DNA of 64,000 nt from Eutypa lata. Lineage: Eukaryota > Ascomycota > Sordariomycetes > Xylariales > Diatrypaceae. Below the pieces are notes generated by a model. The model made no database searches and had not been told where the DNA came from. It was given only the letters and a program-made list of their open reading frames with translations. Below are positions 1-13,095 of the stretch, piece after piece (position 1 is the stretch's first letter; each line of letters opens with the position of its first letter). The stretch covers positions 1-64,000 of the forward strand of contig JAKULF010000008.1 in the NCBI GenBank assembly GCA_022661535.1. The letters run 5' to 3'. Position numbers and translations under genes: made by a program.

Positions 1-3000
1 AAATAATTATAATTAAAATTAATTTTAAATAAATAAAATAAATACTTTATTATTATTTAATTTTATAATAAGTTTTTTTTTAAATTAGATTTATTTTATA
101 TTAAATTTAAATTATAAAATTACGTTATTAATTTATATATATAATTATTAATAATATAAAAAATATATATTTATTATTATAAAAACTTTTAATTAAATAT
201 ATTTATTTAAAGAAAAATAAATAATTTATAATTATAATTAATTTAATATATTTTCTTTTTAAATTTATATATTTAAATTTTTTAAATTTAATTTTATAAA
301 TTATTTATAAATTTAAAAATAAATTATAATTATAAAATAATTTTTAATTAATTTTAATAAATAAAGAAAAATTTAAAATTAAATTAATTATATTAAACTT
401 TAATTTATAAAAATGTTTTTTCGTTTAAAAATTACTTTTATAATTTATTTATAAACGAAAAATCGTTTTATTTTCTTTAAATATAACGATTAAAAAGAAT
501 TTAAATAATTATAATATATAAATTTAAAATTTAAAATTTAAAATTTAAATTATTTTATAAATAATATAAAATGTAAATTATTTTAAAATATAATTTTATA
601 TTAAAATTATTATATTTATTTATAAAAAATATATAATAAATATTATTAAATAAAATTAAAATATCTTTTTATAAAGTTTTATAATATTATTATAATATAT
701 TTTAAAATATAATTATTATATTATATAAAATATTAATAAAAAATAAATAAATTTAAATATTAAATAAATAATTTAATTTAATTATTTAAATTAAAAATTA
801 ATTTAAATTTAATATTTATATTTAAAAAGTTTAATTATTAAAATCTTTAATATAATAAATTAAAAAAAGCTTTATTATTATAATATTTAAAGAAATTTAA
901 AAAATTATTAAAAATTATTTAATTTATAATTAATATTAAAAAATTATTAATATATAAAATATAATTAAATATTATAAAAAAACTTAATTTATATTTAAGT
1001 TTTTAAATATTAAAATCTTTATTTAAATAATTAAAAGAAATTAATATATAACTTTATGATTTTATTTATATATAATATAAATTTTAAAATTTATTATTTT
1101 TTAATAAATAATATTATTAATATTTTAAATATATTATTATTATTATTATTATTATTATAATTATTATTATTATTTATAAAGAAATTATATTAATATAATT
1201 TAATATAATAAAAACTTTATATATTATAATTTTCTTTATTAAAATAATAATAATATATATATATATAACGTATTTAAACGTATTTATAAAATAATTTATT
1301 AATTTTAATTTATAAGATTATAATAATATAAAATATAAAAGTTATTTTTAACGATTATATTATTAAAAATAAATACGTTATTAATTTAAAAATTAATCGC
1401 TTTATATTACTTTATATAATATATTTATAAAATATTATTTTAATATCGTAATAATAATTGTATTTTAAACTTAAAAAAATAATAAACTTTTTTAAATATA
1501 TAAAAACTTATAAACGTAACGTATATAAAATTTTAAATTTATTACGAATAATTTTATATTATAATATATTATTTTATAATATTTTAATAAATAAAAATTA
1601 TGAAATAAATTAAAAACGTTATAATTTACGAAAAACTTTAAAACTTTATTATATAATAAATTAATATATTTACGTAATATAATATATATATATATATAAT
1701 AATTTAAAATTTAAAATAAATTTAAAATATTATTTTTTAAAGCTTTTATAATAAAATATTTTTTAATAAAAAGAATATTATATAATTAATAAAGTTTTTA
1801 TTAATTATTATTATTATTATTATTATTAATTTTATATCGATAACTTATTATATTAATTATATTAATTTAAATATAAATATACGGTATATTTTTAATTATA
1901 TTTTATATATTATAAATTCGATATTTAATATTATAATTAAAGTATTATAAAAGCTTATAAAGTAAATTATAATTTAATGATTTAATAAATTAAGTTAAGT
2001 AATTTTAACGTTTTTTTAATTTTAAACGAATTATAATTAAATCGTTATAATTAAGTTATTAAACCGTTAAATATACGTTACGATAAACTTTAAAAATGAA
2101 AATCGTTAAATTAAATTAATAATTATTTCGACTTTTAAATAAAAATTATCCTTTATTTTTATTAATTCGTAAGTTTAATTAAGCTTTATTAATCTTTACG
2201 ATAACGAATTTAACTTTTATAATTAATTAATAATAATTATTTATTAATTAATAAAAGCTTAAATCGTTAAATCGAAATATTAATTATTTCGTAATTTAAA
2301 CGTAATTTATTATTAAATCGACGATATTAATTTTATTAAAGGTTAATTTATTTAATTAATCGTTATAAAGTTTAAATTTTTTAATAAACGAAAAAGAAAA
2401 TTTAAAAGCTTTTTATACGATTAAATTACGATTAAATCGACGTAATAATACGTCGAAAAAGTTAAGTTTATAAATAAAGAAATTAAATTAAATAATAATA
2501 TTTTACGAGTTTAATAATTAATAAGATTTTATTAATTATATAATATTTTCCTTTTTATCGAAAGATAACTAAGGTTATATCGTTAATGCCGAGCACTTAT
2601 TATAAAAGAAAAACTTTAAATTTAATTTTTAAAAGTAATAAATCGAAAAGTAATAATCGTTAAAAGATTCGAATTTATTAATTATTAATTTATAAGTTTT
2701 TTATTAATAAATTTAATTTTTATAATAAATAAAGATTATTATTTTAATTTTAATTTTATTATAACTTAATTTAAAAATAATTTATAAATTTATTTTATTT
2801 TATTAATTAATTAAAAAAGAATTATTTTTTTAATAACTTTTTAATAAAAATAATAATTAATAATAAAATTAATATAATATAATATTATAATTAAAGATTT
2901 ATATTTTAACGTTTCGTTATTATTTCGTTATAATTAAAAAACTTAATCGTTAACGTAAATATTAATAATTATTAATTTATATATAATTTATATATAAAAA

Positions 3001-3912
3001 ATTTATAATTAATATATAATTATAATTATTAATATATAAAGATTAATCGAAAATATATTACGTATTTTAATATTTAAACGTTATAATAAATATAAATATA
3101 AAATAAAATAAATATATTTTTTAATAATAATTATAAATAAATATTATTATTATTATTAATTATTTATATTTATATTAATTATATTTTAAACATTATAATT
3201 AACTTTTAAAAAATATTAAATTAAATATTAATATAAAAATATAATTTTTTAATAAGTTAAATAATTATATAATTTATAATATAAATTTATAATATATTTA
3301 TTTAATATAAACTTAATATAAAATAATTTATTTTAATTTTTAAATCGTTATAATTTTAAATATAAATTCTTTATTAAATCTTTATTTAATTAAAAAATAA
3401 AAATAAAAATTAAATTATAACGATTTAAATTTATTTTATAACTTTTAACTTTTAAATATTTATATTTTAAATCTTTTTATATAATAATTTTTAATAAAAT
3501 TTAATAAAAGTTAATAAATTTATAAAAGATTTTATAATTATTTTAATATTAAATTTAAAATATACGAAAATAAATTTTAAAATTATTTATTAATAATCTT
3601 AATATAAATAATTAATATAAGAATAATAATATATTAATATAAAGTAAATTCGAATTAATAAATTATAAAAACGAAGTTTAAATTATATATTATTAACGTT
3701 ATTTTAATTATTTTAAATAAAATATTTAAAAATATTTTTAAATATTAAAATTTCTTTAATAAAAATAATAAAAATAATAAATTAATTAAATAAATTTATA
3801 AAAAAATAAATATTTAAAAACTTATAAATAATTATTTTATTATTATTATTTTATTTATTTTTAAAAAGCTTTTTAAAAATAAATTTATATTATTATAATT
3901 ATTTTAAATAAA

Positions 3913-3945
<33 letters not shown>

Positions 3946-4530
3946 TATTAATTAATAAAGTCTTTAAATAAAATATTAAATATAATAATATATAATTACC
4001 TTTTTAAATAATATATATATATATATTTATAAATTATATTTAATTTACTTTTTAAATTTATTTATTACGTTAATTCTTTTAATAAAACTTATATAATTTA
4101 CGTATAATATTTATTTTAAAAGTTTTTATTTATTTTAAAATTTAAAATTTAAATATTTATATTTTTTAATTTATATTTTAAAATTATCGTTTTAAAATTA
4201 TATAATTTATTTTATTTAAAAATTAATATAAAATATTTATTTTAAATTTTATATAAAATTAACTTTTATTTTTATATTAAAACTTTTAAAGTATTTTATT
4301 AAAATATAATATAAAAATCTTAACTTTAACTTTTAATATTATATATTAAAAGTTAATTTATATATTTAAAGTTTTAATATAATATATTTTATATTTTATT
4401 ATATAATATTAATTTTAAACATATTTTAATATAAAAATAATTTAAAAAAATTAATAATTATTAAAATATTAAAATGCCTTTATTATTATTTATTATTTAT
4501 AATCGATATATTATACGATTATAAATATCT
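1..4530. repeat. RIP-eroded AT-rich block 1 (repeat graveyard, continues off the left edge)
   Basis: The stretch is almost pure A and T and has no meaningful reading frame. The few remaining C residues sit almost always in CG or CT context, with CA (and TG on this strand) nearly absent. That is the footprint of repeat-induced point mutation, which changes CpA to TpA. Small islands that escaped, for example around 2575-2600, keep mixed composition. The block ends sharply just before 4540. It most likely derives from one or more transposons, but no protein domain can be read any more. It shares a repeat with the second AT block. Confidence 0.9.
1243..1700 (+). repeat. Copy A of a dispersed RIP-eroded repeat
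   Basis: It begins with an ATAATAATA/TATATA tract followed by ACGTATTTAAACG and ends near a TTTACGTAATATA segment. The order of landmarks (ATAATAATA tract, ATTACGAAT motif, CGAAAAA motif, ACGTAATA motif) is the same as in the copies near 17.65 and 18.54 kb, in the same orientation. It is longer than the other two, so it carries insertions or an extra internal part. The alignment was made by eye. Confidence 0.5.
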
Positions 4531-4574
4531 TAATTATATTGCACGATGCAACAGCTGTTCTTGGTAAATGTCGT

Positions 4575-5622
4575 CTACGCTTTAGACGATGTTATAGTCG
4601 CACGCTTACTCACTCTATCTATACCGTTAGTTGACTTTGTCCCACTCACAGACACGCTGCCCCCCTGCTCTGTCAAGTCGATAGTCCACTGCTCGTACTC
4701 CGCATTCAAGGGCTTTCCTTTGTCAATTGCCAACTGCTCCCCCCAAGTCTTCGCCCGGCTGTAAGAATCATGTACGAGGTGGCGCTGAAACCACGATCCC
4801 CTCATCTTGGCCACCGCATAATCCCAATCTGTTGTATACTCCCTGAAAAAAGGCTTGTAGCCAAGTAAGCCGCCAACCCACCGGCCAAGGAATACACTTC
4901 CCCAATATCCAATGAATCGACGAAAGGGCACCCACTTGGGCGGGACCGAGTAGGCGTCACCACCGTCTTGAATCTGTCCACTTTTGTCAGTCGAATGCAT
5001 TGAATAATGATGCAGCGTGGGGTGGAAGCAGTAGACTGCCTTACCGCAAGATACTGGAGGAAGTTCAGCTTCCCCTCGTGCAACAAGGCATCATGCCAGT
5101 ATCCGTACCAGTTCTCGAAGAAGATGCGATCGAGCTGGTAATCCATTCCACTATCCGACGCGCTTAGGTACACGGTCATCTCGCCGGGTGAGTCTGGGTG
5201 TATATAGAAACGGTGTATCCCGCCAGCTTTGACGGAAATCTCACCATTCTCCGGATACACCTTGCGGTGTTGGCCGTTGAGTTCGATACCCATGACGCCC
5301 GACTCGACGCGGAAATACTCAGTCTGGAACTGGTGAAAGTGCAGCAGAGGCCCCATGGGACGCATCGGCGATTCGATCAGCTGGCGCAGGTTATCCGGAA
5401 TAGGGCCATCTAGAGTCTGTTTGTAAGTTTGCCGGAAGAGGAAACAACGCCCCGGCGGTGGTTCCAGAAACTCGGTCGTGAGCAGACCACCAAATCTACC
5501 ACATTAATTAATGAGTGCTCGGGCCGAAATTTTGGATATCATTCCGACTGATCTACATACTTGACGATCTTGGTCTGACCTGCGGAGTTGTGATACGGTA
5601 CAAAGGGGCGAAATAGTGGCAT
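4575..5622 (-). CDS. Cupin-fold protein next to the PKS
   Basis: The spliced model has exons 5622-5561, 5495-5045 and 4973-4575, giving 303 residues. The first intron has a GTATGT donor and TAG acceptor, the second a GTAAGG donor and ACAG acceptor, and both keep frame. The middle (residues about 70-150) reads as a single beta-barrel cupin: a Gly-rich strand pattern with [15 protein letters not shown] and, later, [10 protein letters not shown], where histidines could bind metal. No signal peptide is seen. The C-terminal third has a Trp/Tyr-rich helix. Cupins of this layout occur beside fungal polyketide genes, but the exact reaction is not known to me. Head-to-head arrangement with the PKS suggests co-regulation and tailoring of its product. 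Confidence 0.8.
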
Positions 5623-6721
5623 GTTGTGGAAATATAGAGGCAAATGTAGCTGATAAGAGCAACGATTAGCTTAATCGCTATAACTATAATTGCTATTGCT
5701 TTGGATCGTCCTCAAGACAGGAAACAGCTATTATTTATATTAACACATATTCCGGATGTAACTTTGAACTATTAAACTTGTCCTGCCGTGTGGATAGCAG
5801 CTGCAGCTTTCAGTCAGATTCTGACAAATATGGATAGTTGGAAGATGAGAATCGTTCGATTAAGTGTTCTAATCATCACTCCGACCTTGCTACAGGCCGG
5901 AGATAACCAATTCTTTGTCAGGGAGCCTCCCAGACATTCCGTTGTCGAAAGGGGCTGAGCGGGTGTCTGTTTTTGGTCGTTCCGTGTTTGACTCCAGAGA
6001 CTCCGGTAACTCCGAGAGCCCTTCTGTAGCGACGCCGGTTGCTACACGCACGCGCTGATTTGCCGAGGCGAAACCCACGACCAATCAGCGAGTTTTACAA
6101 TCGGCAGGGTCCCCTTTATTCACGACCCGAAAGGTTGCCGCTCATGAAAGGTTACCGTTGCATAGGCGAAGATTGTCGAATTCGGTTGCCCTGGCAGTGC
6201 CCCACATTATTTTCAGTTCATCCCAGTTCATGGGAAGTTGAAAATTTTGCAGCTGTAGATCCAATGATAGGTAAATATTCCAGTCCTGAGTCATTCGAAT
6301 CATGAAGGCTATTTGGAAGCGAACCCCCGGAGAGAGCGAAGGCCATAGGCCAAGACGAGGTCGTAAAATCTCCGATAGTAGGTAGGGAATCATCGTGTAG
6401 AGATCCTGTGTGCAGACGAGATGTTACTCAGTGAATTATGCAATGCAACCCGTCCTCTGGTCTAAATGGAGATTAATTTATTCGGCCGGAGAGTCTATGA
6501 ACCTGGTTTTGCGGAGATAAGACAGCAACCGGAAATGCTGGGAAGGAACGATCGGACAAAGGGGGAAAAGGTCTTGGGACTCCATCTGTCCTGTTGTCCA
6601 GGATTTGTGCTGATGGGATAAAAGAGGGCTTCTGAGTTAAATACCGGGACTATTGAATCCTTTACTACTCCATGTCCTTGTCTTTATATGGCAAATCTCT
6701 ATCTTCACATAACTTACAGCA
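5623..6721. promoter_or_regulatory. Shared divergent promoter between cupin gene and PKS
   Basis: This is a 1.1 kb non-coding gap between divergently transcribed genes. It contains a CGGCCG palindrome near 6483 and several CCGGAG/CTCCGG words (around 5897-5902 and 5997-6020), the kind of half-sites used by Zn2Cys6 regulators, but no zinc-cluster gene lies in the window. No coding sequence was recognised in it. Assignment as a shared promoter rests on position. Confidence 0.5.
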
Positions 6722-9700
6722 ATGGCCTCCAGCATTAGCACCAAGGCCTCAAGCCCCCAAAGGGAAAGCTCGGGCTCGACGTCCACTTTCTCCGAAGTAG
6801 GCTCTTCCAGTGAAATAAGTGACGTTGTATGTGTTGATTCCATAAAGTCTATTATAGGTAACACTAACATAAGTCTAGACAGATTATGGCTCCAACGATG
6901 TGGCGGTGATAGGCATGGCGTGCCGCGTTGCTGGTGGCAACCATAGTCCGGAGCAGCTCTGGGACTCCATAATGGCACAGCGAGATGCTTCATCGGATAT
7001 TCCGTCGTGGAGATGGGAGCCGTATAAACGTCGCGACCCCCGTAATATTAGGGAACTGAAGAAGACTACCAGTCGTGGCTATTTCCTCGATGCTATCGAG
7101 AATTTCGACCCAGCATTCTTCGGGATATCGCCCAAGGAAGCCGAGCAGATGGATCCTCAACAGAGACTTTCTCTTGAAATCGCCTGGGAGGCTTTGGAAA
7201 ACGCTGGAGTCGATCCTAAATCGCTCTCGGGTACGGATACTGCCGTATTCATGGGTGTTAATTCCGACGATTATAGCAAACTATTGCTCGAGGATCTGCC
7301 GAACATCGACGCTTGGATGGGCATAGGTACTGCATATTGCGGCGTTCCGAACCGAATTTCTTACCATCTTGATTTAATGGGGCCAAGTGCGGCGGTGGAC
7401 GCGGCATGTGCTAGTTCCTTGGTGGCGATCCACCACGGCCGTCAGGCAATTAATGCCGGAGAATCCAAGATCGCTATCGTGGGTGGAGTTAACGCCCTGG
7501 TTGGGCCCGGTCTGACAAGGGTTCTTGACAAGGCTGGAGCTATATCACCTGAAGGCTCGTGCCAGTCATTCGATGAATCTGCCCATGGCTACGGGCGGGG
7601 CGAGGGTGCCGCGGTCGTGATTTTAAAGCATCTTGGTCATGCCATTCGCGACGGGGATAATATTATTGCCGTCCTTAAAGGGTCAGCTGTTGCACAGGAC
7701 GGCAAAACAAATGGGATCATGGCACCGAATGCGAAGGCACAAGAACTCGTAGCGCACCAAGCTTTGGAGCAGGCCAAAATTGATCCGATAACGATTCAAT
7801 ACGTCGAAGCTCACGCTACTTCAACGCCGTTAGGCGATCCGACGGAAGTTAGTGCCATCTCGGCGGTTTATGGAGTGAACCGGCCCAAGGGAATGCCTGT
7901 TATGATCGGTTCCGTCAAGCCCAACGTTGGACATCTGGAGGCAGGCGCCGGCGCCGTCGGTTTCATCAAGGCTGTTATGGCCATTCAGGAGGCACAGTAC
8001 CCACCTCAAGCTAATCTGAACAAGCTTAACTCTAAGATTGACTGGGAGAGGTCGGGAACAGCCGTTGTCCAGAAGGCTGCCGACTGGCCAAAACCTGAGG
8101 ATCACCCTCGCCGAGCCGCTATCTGCTCCTACGGATATGGCGGCACCGTATCTCACGCTGTCATTGAGCAGTATTATCCCCAACAAAGCCGGCCTACGAC
8201 CGACGTTGACGCTGATAGCCCAGTTTTACTCGTACTCTCGGCGCCACAAGAGAAGAGACTTGCTCGAGAGGCCAGTGCCTTGTCAGATTGGCTGGTCACC
8301 CCAGAAGGAAGAAAGGAGAATTTGCAGTCTATCTGTAGAACCTTGGCACTACGTCGTGCCAGCCATGACTATAGGGCTACATTCGTAATCACAGATCATG
8401 AGCAAGCTGCCACTGTACTCAAGGGGTTCGCTACCGGCACCCAGCAAGAATGGTCCTCCAGCGGCGTTATCCTCGGTCCTCAGATCATCAAGGGAGTAGT
8501 TTGGGTCTTCTCCGGTCATGGTGCTCAGTGGGCTGACATGGGCAAGGAGCTTATCAAGACCAATCGCGTTTTTTTCGAATCTGTACAACGGCTGGATGCC
8601 ATTGTGCAGGCCGAAAGTGGCTTCTCTGTGATCAAGATGTTGACTGAAGGTACCAACTTCGATCGGTCCGATTGGATTCAGGTACTGACCTACGTCACTC
8701 AAATTGGGCTGTCTGCTGTACTCAGACGTAGCGGGCTTCGCCCATCTGCGGTGATCGGACATTCTGTTGGAGAGATCGCCGCTGCCGTCGAAGTAAACGC
8801 GCTAACTCCTGAAGAAGGGGCTCTGGTCGTGACAAGAAGGGCTAAGCTCTACGCGAAAGTAAAGGGCTATGGAGCCATGTTCATGGTGAATCTGCCGCCT
8901 AAGCAGCTGAAAGAAGAGTTTGGAGAAACTGGGGACGTGATCGTTGCCATTGAGTCTTCGCCTTCGTCGTGTGTTATAAGTGGTAAGCTTGATGCAGTCA
9001 CTAAGCATGCAGAGAAAATAAAAAGCAAAGGGGTCAAGGTTATGAAGGTGGCTACGGACATCGCATTCCATTCTCATAAAATGCTGGATCCTCTTTCATC
9101 TTCCCTGAGGGAAGCCTTACTTGGTCACATAAAACCACAGGAGGCGGCGGTTCCAATCTACTCGACCTCAGACCTTAATCCACGCTATGAAGGCCTACGG
9201 GATGTTGACTATTGGGTTCGAAATATGGTTAACCCAGTCCGTCTCATTTCAGCTGTAGATGCTGCCGTTGAGGACGGCTTTAGACTGTTTTTGGAGGTCT
9301 CGAGCCATCCCATCGTCTCTCACTCTATCAATGAGACTATTATAGACCGCGGCCTCGAGGATGAAGAATTTGCCGTGGTGCCCACGCTCCGTCGCAACAT
9401 GTCTGCTAAACTTTGCATTCCGAGCTCATGTGGGTCCTTGTTCGCCAAGGGGGCAGAAGTTAACTTTCGTTTGCAGCTGGGCCCAAGTCGCAGCTGGTCC
9501 ACGCGTGTGCCTGGTACCCATTGGGCGCACAAGCCGATCTGGAGACAGGTAGAGAGCGGTGCAGCCGCAAGTGCCGCCGATCTCCTGGTCCATGATGTGA
9601 ACAAGCATACCCTATTAGGTCTGCGCAGCCCCCTGGGTGGAACCGACATTGTTCTATACTCGACGAGTTTAGACAGTAACACGAAGCCCTTCCCAGGCAA

Positions 9701-12191
9701 TCACCCGCTTCATGGCACGGAGATTGTGCCAGCTGCTGTTCTTGTTAACACTTTTCATCATGCGACGAAGGCTTCCACACTCTTTAACATAACACTTCGG
9801 ACTCCAGTGGCTATAAGTGCCCCCCGCGACGTCCAGGTCGTCGTAGCAGGTGAGACGCTCAAGATCACTTCGCGCCTGAAACAGGGCAGCGATTCTGAGG
9901 ACCATTCATGGGTCACTCATACCACGGGACGATGGAGCAACGAAGATATCAGGGACGAGGATGTTATCCAAGTCGACATCGAAGCTGTCAAGAACCGCAT
10001 TAATAAGACGTTGCCCTCTAATTTCTCTGTCGACTACCTGGACAAAGTCGGAGTGTCGGCAATGGGATTTGCTTGGGCTATTACTGAGCATCACGGCAAC
10101 TTGAAAGAAATGATCGCTAGAGTAGATGTTGCCCCGGATATCAACTTGAGTGACGAATTGCCTTGGGATGCATCCTCGTGGGCCCCTATCCTCGACGCTG
10201 CAACGTCAGTGGGGTCAACCATCTTCTTCGACAATCCCAAGCTACGCATGCCTGCCCAGATAGAAAAGGTGTCTTTCTTTACAAAGTATGGTGCACCGCC
10301 ACCAAAGACGGGCTATCTGTATGTAGAGGAGGCCTCGCAGCGTGGCGCTCCGGCGGTTCACGTGAGTGTATGCAATGATGATGGCCGAGTGATCGCCAAA
10401 TTCCAGTCGATGCGCTTTTCTGAGATCGAGGGCACACCTGGAGCTAGCGGCGGCGTTGAGAGCCTGGTACATACACTTGCCTGGGTCCCTGCGCCGTTTG
10501 CTAACAAGCCTACATTATGGGAGAACGTTGTTGTGGTATCTGACGACGATGCCATCCTCGCACGCTCCGGAAAACTGCATCTTAAGTTGCAAGCCAGGAG
10601 GATCACACAGCTCTCCTCGGCAGCCGACATAGGCTCCACGGTGATCACTCCAAATACAGCCATCATCTACTGGCCCGGCTCCGTATCGTCTCTCGCCGAC
10701 GTGCCAACTAAGTCCGAGGTGTTCCTGGCCGAGTTGCTCGCTCTCACCAAGCACGCCGTCCGCCATGCTGCCACCCTCCGCAACGTCAAGATCTTTGCCC
10801 TAACTTCAGGTGTCGGGACCCCCGATAATCCAACTGCACTTGCACAGGGACCAATGCACGGCTTGGCGCGCATCATCGCCTCCGAGCATTCAGACCAGTG
10901 GGGAGCGTTGATTGACACCGAAGACGATGGCATGTTCCCTAGCATGGCTATACGATATGTGCGAGAGCAGGACGTTATACGCATTGTAGACGACTTACCA
11001 AGAGTGGCGCACCTTCAGCCGCTGCCTCGAGATCTACTTTACAGTCCCCAAGAGGCGACATATCGCACACTTCTCCCAAAGGTAGAGGGCACTTACCTCA
11101 TCACTGGCGGTACCGGCGCGTTAGGTCTTGAAATCGCGAAATGGCTCGTTGAGAAGGGAGCTCGTAGGCTGGTGCTACTGTCTCGCCGCGGTCTACCGCC
11201 ACGCAGTGAATGGGCGAATGCTGATGCCCCAGATGCTGTTACCACTGTCCTTGCCCTGGAAAGTGCAGGTGCCACGGTGTATACTATACCTCTGGATATC
11301 GGAGACTCGGATTCAGACACAAAACTGAAGGAAGCTTTAGACCGACTGTCGCTGCCTCCAGTGCTGGGTGTGGTTCACGCAGCGGGCACGTTGGAGGACC
11401 AGCTAGTGTTAGACACAACAGCAGATGCATTCTCGCGCGTACTGAAACCCAAGGTATCAGGTGCGCTGGCGCTCAACTCTACATTCCCACCCGGAACATT
11501 GGACTGGATGGTGCTCTTCAGCTCGTGTGGGCAATTGTTTGGGTTCCCCGGGCAGGGTAGCTACGCAAGCGGCAATGCCTTCTTGGATGCGCTGGCGACG
11601 TACCGGCGCCGGCAAGGTGACAATACCTTGGCCTTCCAGTGGACTAGTTGGAGAGGGCTCGGCATGGCGGCCAGCACCGACTTCATCAATGCCGAGCTAC
11701 AAAGCAAGGGAATCACTGACATCACGGTCGAGGAGGGATTCCGGGCCTGGGAGCACCTGGCTAAGTATGACCTAGACCACGGTGTCGTTTTACGCAGTCT
11801 AGCTTTTGACGAAGGCGAACCAGTCCCCGTGCCCATCCTCGAGGACATAGCGGTCCGCAGAGCTCGTACGTCAACTGGGACCGAGGAGAGCGGTGGCGCG
11901 CAGTCTAACGGTGCAGCTAGCAGCATGCCACCTACTGGGCCGGAGCTAAAAGAATGGCTAAACACAAAGATCAGGGAGGTCATCAGTGGTGTGCTGATGC
12001 TTGGCGGTGCGGACGAGGTGGACGGGCGGGCTGCCATTGCCGACCTAGGGGTAGACAGTGTGTTGACTGTTACGCTACGGCAGAAGCTTCAGAGTGCGTT
12101 GAAAGTCAAAGTGCCGCCGACTCTCACCTGGAGTCATCCTACGGCAAATCATCTTGTGGGCTGGTTTATGGAGAAGCTGAGTGCGTCTTGA
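6722..12191 (+). CDS. 6-MSAS-type partially reducing iterative type I polyketide synthase
   Basis: Exons 6722-6826 and 6879-12191 give 1805 residues, the usual size of 6-methylsalicylic acid synthases. The 52-bp intron has a GTATGT donor, an ACTAAC branch point and a TAG acceptor, and restores the family-typical start of the KS (NDVAVIGMACR). Domain order is KS (Cys212 in DAACASS, His347, His387), AT (Ser664 in GHSVGE), thioester hydrolase/dehydratase-like domain (His977 in HxxxGxxxxP, Asp1141), KR (GGTGALG near 1445, Tyr1597) and ACP (Ser1762 in GVDS). There is no enoyl reductase, methyltransferase or thioesterase. The family makes 6-methylsalicylate; mellein synthases share this architecture, so the product is uncertain. 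All catalytic residues are present. The neighbouring cupin and reductase may tailor the product. Confidence 0.95.
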
Positions 12192-13095
12192 TGGGAGGGG
12201 AGACGCATTCGTAAATTACATTCGGCATTATGTTCGCCCTCTTCTTTTTTTTTCTTTTTTTCAATGTTCTATTTTACATGCTTTCCTCATTTTCTATTTC
12301 CTAAGTGTCTTTAGATAGCGGCCATGCAATCTGATTGATTCAACCCGAATCGTGGTTTGCACTATAATTAGAGACATCAAATTGAACCCATACCTATTAC
12401 TCGCGCATAATTGAAAGCAAGAAAGTTAAAGCAATGAAACGAGTAGTGGCAAGTGAATCTACGCAGATAGCGCAGTAGTTGTATTAAACTTGAAGTCCTT
12501 TACAAGGAGACAGGTCTTGGACGTTAGAAGAATGGCCCAGTTATCATGATGCACGCCAGGCTTAGTGGGTGCACAGTTAGGGAACTAGATCACAGAATAC
12601 TCCAACCTGAAGAGAAATTTCTAGCAAACATATTAATCGCGTTGGGAATGGACTCAAAATACGGAAACCTAGTCGAGGCAGAACCTCGACGACGAGGTTT
12701 ATGATGATATGTTAGTCGGAAATCACAAACCCCGCCAGTATCACCCTGCGTCTATATCAAGTTCAAAAACATGCAAAGCGATACGTCATTTGGTCATGTA
12801 CAGTGCATCTCTTGTCCTGGCTGACTGACCTCCGTCTCCGTGCAGATCCGAGAAGAGCTTGTACCGAATGGAGTTCCCGGAGTTTTATACCGGCGCTTCC
12901 GCAAATGGGACAAAGTTTGGAGTACCGATCATTTATCTGCGTCCACCTTTGAAGCACAAGTGGTCTTTTTGTATTTAGTCTATCGGTATTCAGATGCGTA
13001 ATCATGATCCGAACCACACCAACAAGAGTTCCTTGGCCTATTAGTCATTGTCAACTGTCATCCAAAACTGCGTGTATCCTTACCATCCATTCATC
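12192..13095. other. Intergenic gap between PKS and reductase
   Basis: It holds the PKS 3' region, including a T-rich tract around 12244-12262, and the promoter of the reductase. No gene was recognised. Confidence 0.6.

Noticed and set aside
1130..1160. ATT trinucleotide tracts in the AT block that might suggest an array.
   Set aside because: Simple repeats in RIP DNA; no spacer-repeat structure, and CRISPR does not occur in fungal nuclear genomes.
6858..6912. Alternative first intron of the PKS (GTAACA donor at 6858, acceptor at 6912).
   Set aside because: It keeps frame but removes the family-typical NDVAV start of the KS domain; the 6827-6878 intron has a better donor and restores it.
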